Position numbers and translations under genes: made by a program. Positions 41,829 to 50,862 of a stretch of 64,000 nucleotides of DNA are shown here, in pieces. Origin of the DNA: UBA721 sp002705165 (lineage in GTDB: Bacteria; Planctomycetota; Planctomycetia; Pirellulales; Pirellulaceae). Under the pieces are notes generated by a model. The model made no database searches, had not been told where the DNA came from, and worked only from the letters and a program-made list of their open reading frames with translations. The stretch covers positions 930,001 through 994,000 of the forward strand of contig JBJLEF010000001.1 of NCBI GenBank assembly GCA_045565995.1, given 5' to 3'. Every line of letters begins with the position of its first letter. The stretch's first letter is position 1.

Positions 41829-44800
41829 TTATTCCATATAAAGGAACTGATTTGAGGTCAGCAATGCCTGACAGTAATTCGTCATCGCCTGCTCAAATGG
41901 TGATTCATTTTTAGAGTTAATCAGCAATACCAACTGTTGCTCAATAAACTCAATCGAAAGTTGAACTTCTTCGCGAGTAGGTGCACGTCCATACGCCAAC
42001 TGCCATCCGTATGCTATTTGTTCGGCGATCGTAGCGTTCAGCTCATATTCACTCTTCTCTAACGGTCCGTGGAACTCTTTATCTGAAACCCAGACGGTAG
42101 CGATGTCTGATTCCAACTGGGTGATTGTGTAAACGTTAGAGAAACTATCGGAAGTATAGTTTTCAACCATATCCACAACCGCATCAATTCTATCCCCGGC
42201 TTCTACGTCAACGATCACATCATAATCCGCGCCACCTGTTTTGGCCGACCACTGTCCCGCTTGGCCTAAACGACTACTATAAAGCGTGAGGCGTACTCCA
42301 TCGCCATTATCAGATGGGTGCTGAAGATTGCCTTTGATTTGGATTTTCCCGGTGATCGGCGATGTCCATCGACGAATTGGACTGAAGCCTTGGGATGCCG
42401 TATGACCGGAGGTATGGTTTAGGAATGAGAATCCTATCTTGTCATCCGGAAGTTTTTCTCCGCCCTTCCATGTGTTACCGCCAAAAAACGGGAAATGCGT
42501 GAATGCTACCTTAGCAACTTCGCCTTGTATAACATCACCAATTTCACCATATCCATAAGACCAGGGATTTGAATTTTCCAACGCGTTCTCGCCTAGCTCA
42601 ACGTTTAATCCCTCGATAAGAGATGATTCTGTTTTTCCTTGTGCTTCCTGATTCAAGCGAACCGCAAACGAGGCTGCGAACTTAAGGATAAAATCACTAT
42701 TCATCATCATTAGTGACTGAGTGGCAACGGTTGAGTTGTCACGCTTGGTACAGTTAATTTCCATCGCCGGTGCATCGAATGCTTTCAGTAGTGCAACTGG
42801 TTCGGTTCGTTTCATTTGCAGATAGATGCTGCGACGTTGAGTATCGCCGTTGATAATCACCTGACCTGATGTGTCCTTACCAACCATGACGGGGGCCCCA
42901 AATGAGGTGCTGTCCAACTTGCCACTAACTGCTAAAATCGAATCTCTGATAGCTTCCGCATCGAGTCGCTTTACGGGGAAGTGGGAATACATCTGATTGC
43001 CGCCGTCGATTTGATCTGCATCAAGAGTGCGTTTGGATTGCTGCATGTACACCGTGGAGGTCATAATGACACGGTGAAGGTGTTTGAGGCTCCAGCCTTT
43101 GGCCATGAATTCATCCGCGAGCCAATCCAGAACCTCCGGTTGGGTTGGCAGTGAACCCAACCGCCCAAATTCCCCGGGTGTATCAACGATGCCCGTCCCA
43201 AAATGATGCATCCAGAAGCGATTAACCAGCACCCTCGCGACCAAAGGGTGTCGACCGCTGGTTAGCCAGCGGGCATACTGCAGGCGTCTTCCGGTGGTGG
43301 CAGCACCTTCAGGATTGTCTTTGATTACAAACGGACTGTCCGAGGGAGCGGCGACTGTTAATCCACCAGGATTTATTTCCTGTTGTGGCTGTCGGTAATC
43401 ACCTCGATAGAACAGAAAGGTCGGATCCACCTCAGGTATCTGCTTAGTTAAAGCTCGTACATATTCATGGACTGGCTTGGTAGCACGCAATGTCCCGATG
43501 TCAGCATCCAGCTTTTTAAGTTCATCTGCATGTCCCTGATTGTATTGATACAGCACGCCTGTACTTAGATTCCCGATATTAGGATTGGTAGCTAATAGTT
43601 CTTTCTGCTCATCTGTACGTTTATCCCCTGCGGTTCGATATGCTGTCTCCAGTGGTTCCCGCAAAGAGGCCTCTATTTTTTCAAGTTCTGCTGCTAACGC
43701 TAAATCCATATACTCGGTTTGTTTAGCATTTCTTGCGGTCACCATCTCCTGAGCCTTGGCTTCAATCTCAGCGGCCTTAGCGTGATCTTCGTCTGTATAC
43801 AGAGAAACGGCTCGATTTCCCGGTACTTTCCAGCGTTTAGGATTCAATGCCGGCTCAAACACCGCTCGCATTCGGTAATAATCCTCATGTGAGATGGGGT
43901 CATAACGATGGTCGTGACATTGAGCACAACCAACCGACATGCCTAAAAGCCCCGTCGATACGATTTTGACCGTATCGATCACAACTTGATTGCGTTTTTC
44001 TTCATTGTCACCCTGACCCGTCCCGTCAGAAGCCATCCGCAGATAGCCCGTCGCGGTGAGTTTTTCGATTTCCGAAGCCGACATATTTTTGTAGGGTGGT
44101 TCCACCAGTTCATCACCTGCCAATTGCCATGTAATGAACTGATCAAATGGCATATCACTTCCAATCGCCTTGATCACCCAGTCACGATATTTATACGCCC
44201 ACTGACGATTCGCATCATTATTACTGGAACCTTCTGAATCTGCATATCCTGCCACGTCGAGCCAATGACGACCCCATCGTTCGCCGTATTGAGGGCTGTC
44301 CAGTAATCGGTCAATAACCGATATCCATGCTTCGGAACTTTGATCCTCCAGAAACGCTCTCAGTTCCTCGGCTGTTGGTGGCAGACCCGTCAGCGCAAGT
44401 GATGCTCGTCGTAAAAGAGAGGGCTTATCGGCATCCTGTGCAAATGAAAGATGATGTGGCTCCATCTTCGCCAGTAATAATGCATCAATTGGGGTACGTA
44501 CTCGGCCCGCGTTTTGTACGATCGGCACCTCAGGCCTTTGAATAGCTTGGAATGCCCAATACGATCGTTCTTCGAAGGTAATCCCTAGTCCAGGGCCAAT
44601 GGTAGCCGGCTCCGGCCGGGCTGTCTTAGCTCCTTCCGCAATCCACTGACGAATCGTCGCAATCTGATCCTCCGGCACGCGGTGCGAACCTGGCGGCATC
44701 TCACCGTTCACCATGCGTTCGAGGAGATAACTTTCATCCGGTTTCCCTTTAACCAAAGCAGGCCCGAATTCACCACCCTTTTCCATTAAACGAACAAGGC

Positions 44801-44969
44801 GCAAATCCAACTCGCTTTTGACCTCCTTTTCGGCACCATGACAATCGTAGCAATGAGCCCGGAAGATCGGACGGATATGTTTCTCAAATGTTAATCCTTC
44901 GTCGGCGTTCGTAACGATCGGAACACTCAATAAAAGAGCCATCAATATAAAACAATGATGTCTGTTCAT
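41829..44969 (-). CDS. PSCyt1-DUF1549-DUF1553 secreted cytochrome-like protein with inserted domain
   Basis: This 1046-residue protein has a signal peptide (CFILMALLLSVPIVTNA) followed by a planctomycete cytochrome domain (PSCyt1) with CX2CH as HCYDCHGAEKEVKS. DUF1549 follows, with a second CX2CH in GCAQCHDHRYDPISHEDYY (near residue 345). DUF1553 comes next. Both CX2CH motifs could bind haem. Within DUF1553, at about residues 790-970, a beta-rich segment with GQWSAKTGGADYDVIVDV-like strands is inserted before the usual IAEQIAYGWQLAYGRAPTRE helix. The function of DUF1549/1553 is not established. The frameshifted DUF1501 gene starts 4 bases downstream. Confidence 0.92.
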   Translation of the reverse strand: MNRHHCFILMALLLSVPIVTNADEGLTFEKHIRPIFRAHCYDCHGAEKEVKSELDLRLVRLMEKGGEFGPALVKGKPDESYLLERMVNGEMPPGSHRVPEDQIATIRQWIAEGAKTARPEPATIGPGLGITFEERSYWAFQAIQRPEVPIVQNAGRVRTPIDALLLAKMEPHHLSFAQDADKPSLLRRASLALTGLPPTAEELRAFLEDQSSEAWISVIDRLLDSPQYGERWGRHWLDVAGYADSEGSSNNDANRQWAYKYRDWVIKAIGSDMPFDQFITWQLAGDELVEPPYKNMSASEIEKLTATGYLRMASDGTGQGDNEEKRNQVVIDTVKIVSTGLLGMSVGCAQCHDHRYDPISHEDYYRMRAVFEPALNPKRWKVPGNRAVSLYTDEDHAKAAEIEAKAQEMVTARNAKQTEYMDLALAAELEKIEASLREPLETAYRTAGDKRTDEQKELLATNPNIGNLSTGVLYQYNQGHADELKKLDADIGTLRATKPVHEYVRALTKQIPEVDPTFLFYRGDYRQPQQEINPGGLTVAAPSDSPFVIKDNPEGAATTGRRLQYARWLTSGRHPLVARVLVNRFWMHHFGTGIVDTPGEFGRLGSLPTQPEVLDWLADEFMAKGWSLKHLHRVIMTSTVYMQQSKRTLDADQIDGGNQMYSHFPVKRLDAEAIRDSILAVSGKLDSTSFGAPVMVGKDTSGQVIINGDTQRRSIYLQMKRTEPVALLKAFDAPAMEINCTKRDNSTVATQSLMMMNSDFILKFAASFAVRLNQEAQGKTESSLIEGLNVELGENALENSNPWSYGYGEIGDVIQGEVAKVAFTHFPFFGGNTWKGGEKLPDDKIGFSFLNHTSGHTASQGFSPIRRWTSPITGKIQIKGNLQHPSDNGDGVRLTLYSSRLGQAGQWSAKTGGADYDVIVDVEAGDRIDAVVDMVENYTSDSFSNVYTITQLESDIATVWVSDKEFHGPLEKSEYELNATIAEQIAYGWQLAYGRAPTREEVQLSIEFIEQQLVLLINSKNESPFEQAMTNYCQALLTSNQFLYME

Positions 44970-45174
44970 AACAAAAGCAGCCCAGGATAGGTAAGGCGAG
45001 GTGGGAATAAGCGTAGAGCTTCTTAACTTCTATTTTAGGTCAAAATGCCCTTTTCTGCACTCAGGAAATGACTTTCCGGCTATTCTTCATGGCGGCATTC
45101 CAGACAATCAAGACCCTTGCCATTGCGCATCATAATAGCAACATGAGACAGGAGGTCTATTGAATGATGCCCGC

Positions 45175-47979
45175 TTAGTTTTTACGGTGATCCCAATGTT
45201 TGTAAAGCAACTCTGTCAATTCTTTTAATCTGTCAGGGTTCGTCGCCGCACGATTATCTGTTTCAGCCGGATCGACCCTCAGATTGTAAAGTTGGGGTCC
45301 TGAATCCCGTTCAGGATGAGACCAGTTATAGCGATTCACTAGACCATCATACGACAACAACAACTTCCAATCTCCTTGAATCACGTAACGATAAAGCAAC
45401 GTTTTTGTATGGTCATTTAGATCAGCAATATCATGAGCGTAAGACTCTCCGAACAACGCTGGGTGAGACGCGGTACGCCCCTGGGCAACGTCGACAAGAT
45501 TCTTACCGTACATATGTTCTTTTTTCTCAAGCCCCGCAAGCTCCAGAATCGTTGGAGCAATATCAATCGAGCTTACGAGTTGACTTCGTCTTCCCGGACG
45601 CACTTGGCCAGGCCAACGAACCATGATCGGCGTACGAATCCCCCCTTCATTAGCGGACTGTTTTGACCTAGGAGCGTAAGATGACCGCCAGGCGGAGCCA
45701 AGATCCATATTAGGAGTCCGTTGGATCCATCCATTATCTGTTACATAAATAATCACCGTGTTCTTTCGCAAGCCTTCATCATCAATGATGTCGAGCAACT
45801 GACCACATGTTTCATCGAACCATTCACACATCGCGTAATATTTGGCCAATTGAATCGGGCGACCTTCCGCTCGGTATTTCACCAACAAACGCTCTGGTGG
45901 ATTGTGCGGCGTATGCGGAAGAAATGGTGCGTACCAAACAAAGAAGGGTTTCTCCTGCTCTTTCGACTCCTTAATGAAATTGTGAACTGGCTCCATTCCC
46001 TGTCGGCCGATTTGCAATCCCACATCACCGTGACGGCCGCCTCGCTTTGGATCACCATGGGTCATGCCATGAGTAAACCCGCCGCGTGAATAATGGCCTT
46101 CCCACCACTTGCCACTCTGATGGCTTAGATAACCCTTCTCCTGTAACATCCGGGGGACCGTGTCAATCCGGTCGATATTAGCAATCAATTGATTTCTCAG
46201 TTCCTGATAAGCTCCCGGCTTAGCGCCCGCCCCCAAGGGAGTGGGGTCATTACCTGTTATTTTATGGTGTCGAGGGTAGAGACCTGATACTAGTGTCGCC
46301 AAAGAACTTCGACATAATGCCTGAGGCACATAACCCCGGGTAAAGGTGGCGCTTTCACGGGCGAGCTGATCAATCCGTGGCGTCTTGATGACAGGATGGG
46401 CCAAAAAGCTATAATCCGTCCACGCCTGATCATCGGAGATAATCAAAACAACATTCGGACTTTCAGGCAACTTTGGTTTAGGCCTGGCTTTTACAGCAGG
46501 AATCGCAGACGCTGGTTTAGCTTGCTGCGTTTTCTTTTGTTCCTCCACCTTCTGTCGCAAATATTTATTCGTGGGAATCAATTCATAGCTGTATTCCCCC
46601 CCATAGGAATCCCGCAATTCAAGACAACGATCCCGCATCTTCTTTAGCTGTGACTCGTGATCTGGGACAGTGGCGAGATTTGTTAGCTGATCCGGATCCG
46701 ACTCAAGGTCATGTAGAAATTCAAAATCGTCCTGGAAGTAATTGGCATAAACCCAGCGCTGATCACGAACTCCTTCCCACTTAGGAATCCGACCGGGAAC
46801 ATCCATTAAGTGTTCGCAAAAGAAATCCGTGCGCCATTTCTTAGGGGTCTTCCCCGAGACTAAACCACCAAGAGCCTGGCCTTGATACTGTTTAGGCCGC
46901 TCAATTCCGGCAGCTTGAACAAACGTGCTGGCAAGGTCAAGGTTTAGCACCACTTCGTCTCGCACCTGACCTTTCACACCATCCCCCACACGGGGATCAG
47001 CGATAATCATTGGCACTCGCAATGACTCTTCGTAGTGAGACCACTTTCCAGCGAATCCTCGCTGAGCCATGTAATACCCGTTATCACCGGTGTAGATGAC
47101 AATCGTGTTTTCTTCCAGCCCGAGTTCTTCCAGCGTGTCAATAACGCGGCCAACAACATGATCGATGCCGCTCAGCATACGGTAATAGGAACGAATATTC
47201 TTTTCGTATTTCTCTTTGGTATCCCAGCGCCAGAAGAAGCGTTCGCGGTTCAGGCTTTCGCGTAGGAATTCCGGTTGACTTGCAAATATCTCGGGGTCAT
47301 TCAAACGGGGAGTAGCAATCTCAACATCTTCGTACATCCCGTCCATCACTTTTGGCCAGGGAAAATGGTCTACTTGATCACCATCTTCGGCATGCGTGGC
47401 ATTAAAGCTAACGGACAACATGAACGGATCATCTTTATTTGCTTTAATAAATTCAATAGCCGCGTCACCGGATAACTGTGTCGTGTGGCGAACGGAACCA
47501 TCCGGCTGCTGTTTAAAGTATTTATTACGATTTATCGGCTGGAAGAAATCAAATGCCTGCTTGGTTCCTCCCGTAAATCCAACGCCAAACTTGCCGACAA
47601 ATCCTGTCTTATATCCGGCATTTTTCATCACCACCGGATACGAATGTGTCACAAAGTCCTGGGCGATCGCTGGCGTTCCAAATGTATAGTGATGGCTTCG
47701 CTCGACCATGCCGGTAAAAATCGTCGCCCTACTGGCGGCACAAATAGAGGTCGTGACAAATGCATTGGTAAACCGGGTCCCGCGCGCAGCGAGCTTATCA
47801 AGATGAGGTGTTTTTACAAACGGATGACCATAACATCCCAATTGATCATTGCGTTGATCGTCAGCTAAAAAGAATACGATATTCGGTCGTGCCTTTTTGT
47901 CTGCGGCCTGCAATGGCCCTGATACGAATGAAAACGTAGCGAGAGAAATGAATAGAATTCGTCGTAGGTATTTCTTCAT
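45175..47979 (-). CDS. Secreted tandem sulfatase (two sulfatase domains)
   Basis: This 934-residue protein has a signal peptide (ILFISLATFSFVSGPLQA) followed by two complete sulfatase domains. Domain 1 (about residues 31-475) has the metal site FFLADDQRND, active-site core SICAASRATIFTG (Cys80) and TGDNGYYMAQRGFAGKWSHY. A Lys/Pro-rich linker lies around residues 485-505. Domain 2 (about residues 508-934) has LIISDDQAWTDYS, core ALCRSSLATLVSG (Cys near residue 555) and YVTDNGWIQRTPNMDLG. The classical core is CxPxR. Domain 1 has Ala for Pro, and domain 2 has Ser for Pro and Leu for Arg. Both keep Cys, the formylglycine site. Substrates are probably sulfated polysaccharides. Confidence 0.92.
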   Translation of the reverse strand: MKKYLRRILFISLATFSFVSGPLQAADKKARPNIVFFLADDQRNDQLGCYGHPFVKTPHLDKLAARGTRFTNAFVTTSICAASRATIFTGMVERSHHYTFGTPAIAQDFVTHSYPVVMKNAGYKTGFVGKFGVGFTGGTKQAFDFFQPINRNKYFKQQPDGSVRHTTQLSGDAAIEFIKANKDDPFMLSVSFNATHAEDGDQVDHFPWPKVMDGMYEDVEIATPRLNDPEIFASQPEFLRESLNRERFFWRWDTKEKYEKNIRSYYRMLSGIDHVVGRVIDTLEELGLEENTIVIYTGDNGYYMAQRGFAGKWSHYEESLRVPMIIADPRVGDGVKGQVRDEVVLNLDLASTFVQAAGIERPKQYQGQALGGLVSGKTPKKWRTDFFCEHLMDVPGRIPKWEGVRDQRWVYANYFQDDFEFLHDLESDPDQLTNLATVPDHESQLKKMRDRCLELRDSYGGEYSYELIPTNKYLRQKVEEQKKTQQAKPASAIPAVKARPKPKLPESPNVVLIISDDQAWTDYSFLAHPVIKTPRIDQLARESATFTRGYVPQALCRSSLATLVSGLYPRHHKITGNDPTPLGAGAKPGAYQELRNQLIANIDRIDTVPRMLQEKGYLSHQSGKWWEGHYSRGGFTHGMTHGDPKRGGRHGDVGLQIGRQGMEPVHNFIKESKEQEKPFFVWYAPFLPHTPHNPPERLLVKYRAEGRPIQLAKYYAMCEWFDETCGQLLDIIDDEGLRKNTVIIYVTDNGWIQRTPNMDLGSAWRSSYAPRSKQSANEGGIRTPIMVRWPGQVRPGRRSQLVSSIDIAPTILELAGLEKKEHMYGKNLVDVAQGRTASHPALFGESYAHDIADLNDHTKTLLYRYVIQGDWKLLLSYDGLVNRYNWSHPERDSGPQLYNLRVDPAETDNRAATNPDRLKELTELLYKHWDHRKN

Positions 47980-48013
47980 CTTTGAATGGGGTCTTTTTGC
48001 TAAAGAGCCTATG

Positions 48014-48064
48014 AAATAAAAAACACTCTCTCGTTATTGGCTCGATCCAATACCGAGAGAGTGT
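48014..48064 (-). terminator. Strong intrinsic terminator after the oxidoreductase gene
   Basis: On the minus strand an 11-bp perfect stem (ACACTCTCTCG paired with CGAGAGAGTGT, 48023-48033 with 48054-48064) holds an inner 6-bp stem (TATTGG with CCAATA, 48035-48040 and 48047-48052). A T-rich tract follows (48023 down to 48014). It separates the oxidoreductase gene from the tandem sulfatase gene, so they are not one simple transcript. Confidence 0.9.
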
Positions 48065-48084
48065 CTTTAATTGATCTGATAAAA

Positions 48085-49383
48085 CTAGCTAATGGTCAGC
48101 CGTTGTTTCCAATCGCCGTGATATTCACGCTGCCACAATGCCATCGCTTCTTTATCATTAAGAATATGACCATTACTCGTATCGCATGCAAGCATACGAC
48201 CCACACGCTGTGAAATATTTCCGAGGTGGCAAAGTAGAGTACTGCGATGACCAATTTCAATTTCAGCATGCAAGCTTTCCGGGGCATTATTTCGAATCGC
48301 TTTAATCAGATTATCGACATGCTCAGGTTGGCCCTGACCGCCAGGAACACGCTTTAGTTCCTTATTGCCACGATCGTAAATCACGTAACCACCGCTGCCA
48401 AGGAATTCAACCATGCCATTATCACCAAAAACTTTCACGAAGCCTGAGCCATTGCGGTTGCAACTACTTCCTTGCCAGGTGATCTGAGATTCATTTTCGA
48501 ATTCAAAGGAAACAACATGCGTATCCGGGGTTTCCTGATCATCATCAAAGTAGTAGCGTCCGCCAGTTGAACTAACAGTCGTCGGAAACTCGACCTGCAA
48601 TGCCCAACGAGCGATATCGAGTGAGTGAATCCCATTGTTACCAAGTTCTCCATTGCCATAGAACCAGCGCCAGTGCCAATTGTAATGCACTAGATTATCA
48701 ATATACTCTCGCCGTGGGATGGGCCCTTGCCAACGTTCATAATCTAAATACTCAGGAACCTGGGCAGGTTTACCGGAGCCGATTGAGGCGCGGGCACTGA
48801 AATAAACACATCGTGCGGAGTGAACTTTCCCAATGCCTCCACCATGAATGAACTCGACGCCTTCGCGATAAGTCGGGGCACTACGTCGCTGAGTCCCGAT
48901 CTGGACACAAACTTTATTTTTGCGAGCAGCCGCAATCTGCATTTCACCTTCCCAGGGATTCTGGCAACACGGCTTTTCAACATAAACATGCTTGCCTGCT
49001 TCTGCCGCAACAATTGTGGTGGGAGCATGCCAGTGATTGGGAGCTGCACAAGCGACAATATCTACTTCGTCATCTTCAATAAATGTTTCCCATGTGGTGA
49101 TGGCCTGTGGCCGATATCCCACTTTGCCTTCCAATTCCTCCGCGGCACGTTCCGCACGGTTCTTATCCACATCACAAACGTATTTAATAATGCAGTCACT
49201 GTGCTTTGCGAATGTATCTGCGAGGCTTCGCCCCCGACTCAGGCCCATGATCGCGACGACTAGTTTCTTTTCGCCAGGATTTGCTTTCACCGTAGGTGAC
49301 ATGGTTGTGGCGGCAGCAGTCACTGCGCCGGCGGCAATAAAGTCACGACGTTTTACGTTTTGTTTCTGCGCGTCATCAGACAT
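48085..49383 (-). CDS. Gfo/Idh/MocA family oxidoreductase, Tat-exported
   Basis: This 432-residue protein has a twin-arginine signal (KRRDFIAAGAVTAAATT) and a Rossmann domain with VVAIMGLSRGRSLADTFAKH, followed by EDDEVDIVACAAPNHWHAPT and the EKPCCQNPWEG strand of the family. The C-terminal domain has CVYFSARASIGSGKP and GNGELGNNGIHSLDIARWAL. It probably oxidises or reduces a sugar or sugar alcohol outside the cytoplasm. It is the last gene before a strong terminator in the run of minus-strand genes. The DUF1501 gene upstream is 53 bases away. Confidence 0.92.
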   Translation of the reverse strand: MSDDAQKQNVKRRDFIAAGAVTAAATTMSPTVKANPGEKKLVVAIMGLSRGRSLADTFAKHSDCIIKYVCDVDKNRAERAAEELEGKVGYRPQAITTWETFIEDDEVDIVACAAPNHWHAPTTIVAAEAGKHVYVEKPCCQNPWEGEMQIAAARKNKVCVQIGTQRRSAPTYREGVEFIHGGGIGKVHSARCVYFSARASIGSGKPAQVPEYLDYERWQGPIPRREYIDNLVHYNWHWRWFYGNGELGNNGIHSLDIARWALQVEFPTTVSSTGGRYYFDDDQETPDTHVVSFEFENESQITWQGSSCNRNGSGFVKVFGDNGMVEFLGSGGYVIYDRGNKELKRVPGGQGQPEHVDNLIKAIRNNAPESLHAEIEIGHRSTLLCHLGNISQRVGRMLACDTSNGHILNDKEAMALWQREYHGDWKQRLTIS

Positions 49384-49436
49384 AGCATACCCCTAAGGAA
49401 TGAAATATTTTGCCAAACGAAAAAAATGATCGGCTC

Positions 49437-50783
49437 TTAGCCCATCAATTCCCGAATGGGAGTTGGATCGCTTACCAAGTGGGTTGGACGACCTTGTGGC
49501 GTATATAGAATTTTACCCGGGTCGATGCCAAGTTTCGAGTAAACCGTTGCAACAAAATTCTCCGGACTCTTTACATTTTCAATCGCCGAATATCCTTTGC
49601 GGTCGGTCGCTCCGACAACAACACCGCCAGGGACACCACCACCAGCCATTAAGACGCTCATTGCGTTCGCCCAATGGTCACGACCGGGCGTCGTCTGGCC
49701 GGAGAGGGTTGAAATCTTTGGCGTGCGACCAAATTCACCCAATGCCAAAACCAGAGTATCTTCCAGCATGCCTCGCTCATCCAGATCGGTGATAAGTGCC
49801 GCAACGCTTTGGTCCCAACTTGGCAGACGTGTTTTACATGTACCGAAGATGTTACTGTGGTGATCCCAGCCACCGTCATAAACCGTTACAAACGGGACCC
49901 CAGCTTCAACAAGTCGGCGAGCTAATAGACAACGTTGACCAAATGAATTACGGTAATACTTGTCACGCATTTCGTCGGTTTCTTGAGAAATATCAAATGC
50001 CTGTTGAGCGTCCGAAGATAAAACCAGACTCATCCCTTGCTCATAATACTCATCAATCGCCACCGCCGGATCCCCAGACGCTTTATCGTTGAAACGCTTC
50101 ATGCGATCTAGCATATTTCGTACGTTTGATTTTGATTTGAACTGGCCATCCGTTAAACCGCCGGGGATAGCCACATCACGCACACGAAAACTGCTGCCGT
50201 TCGGATCGTTCGCGACAACAAAAGGTGCATGGTTAGCTCCTAGGAAGTTCGGGCCCCCACTACGCGTCATTCGCGGCATTGAAAAGTAGTTTGGGAGAGC
50301 CGACTTGGTTCCAAGCTCATGGCTCGCCACGCTTCCCATACTTGGATGGAAACTTACAAAGGCCCCGCAACCAACAGGGATCCGAGGCGGTGCGCCGGTC
50401 ATCATGTAATGATTGCCAGCACCATGATTTCCCTGGTTGTGCCTAATCGATCGAATCATTGCAAACTTGTCGCTAATGGCAGCAAGCTTCGTCATATGTT
50501 CGGAATAATGAATGCCAGAATTGGTCGTTTGGCATGTACCGAATTCGCCACGAATTTCTGCAGGGGCCTCCGGCTTCGGGTCGAACATTTCGAAGTGCGT
50601 AGGGCCACCGTCCATCCAAATCAGGATACAACGCTTCGCTGTACCCGTCGCCGGACTACCTGCCTTAGCCTGAGCTTTCAGACGAAGTGAGTCGGTTAAA
50701 CTGAGGCCAGCACCGAACATCCCCCCCAACCCCAGCTTCAGAGTATGGCGTCTTGTAATACCTTCGCAATTGGAATATCTCAT
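49437..50783 (-). CDS. DUF1501 family protein, Tat-exported
   Basis: This 448-residue protein has a twin-arginine signal (ITRRHTLKLGLGGMFGAGLS) and a DUF1501 domain with ILIWMDGGPTHFEMFDPKPE, then FGQRCLLARRLVEAGV, FGRTPKISTLSGQTTPGRDHW and GGVPGGVVVGATD. It is the second DUF1501 copy in this region and lies immediately after a PPC-domain gene. It should act at the cell envelope. The enzymatic activity of the family is unknown, although the fold relates to alkaline phosphatases. Confidence 0.92.
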   Translation of the reverse strand: MRYSNCEGITRRHTLKLGLGGMFGAGLSLTDSLRLKAQAKAGSPATGTAKRCILIWMDGGPTHFEMFDPKPEAPAEIRGEFGTCQTTNSGIHYSEHMTKLAAISDKFAMIRSIRHNQGNHGAGNHYMMTGAPPRIPVGCGAFVSFHPSMGSVASHELGTKSALPNYFSMPRMTRSGGPNFLGANHAPFVVANDPNGSSFRVRDVAIPGGLTDGQFKSKSNVRNMLDRMKRFNDKASGDPAVAIDEYYEQGMSLVLSSDAQQAFDISQETDEMRDKYYRNSFGQRCLLARRLVEAGVPFVTVYDGGWDHHSNIFGTCKTRLPSWDQSVAALITDLDERGMLEDTLVLALGEFGRTPKISTLSGQTTPGRDHWANAMSVLMAGGGVPGGVVVGATDRKGYSAIENVKSPENFVATVYSKLGIDPGKILYTPQGRPTHLVSDPTPIRELMG

Positions 50784-50862
50784 GGTTCGTTTTTCACTAA
50801 AACCTAATGACTAATGTTCTCTTTTCAATAATACCTCACAGATAAAACCTGTGAAATACAAA

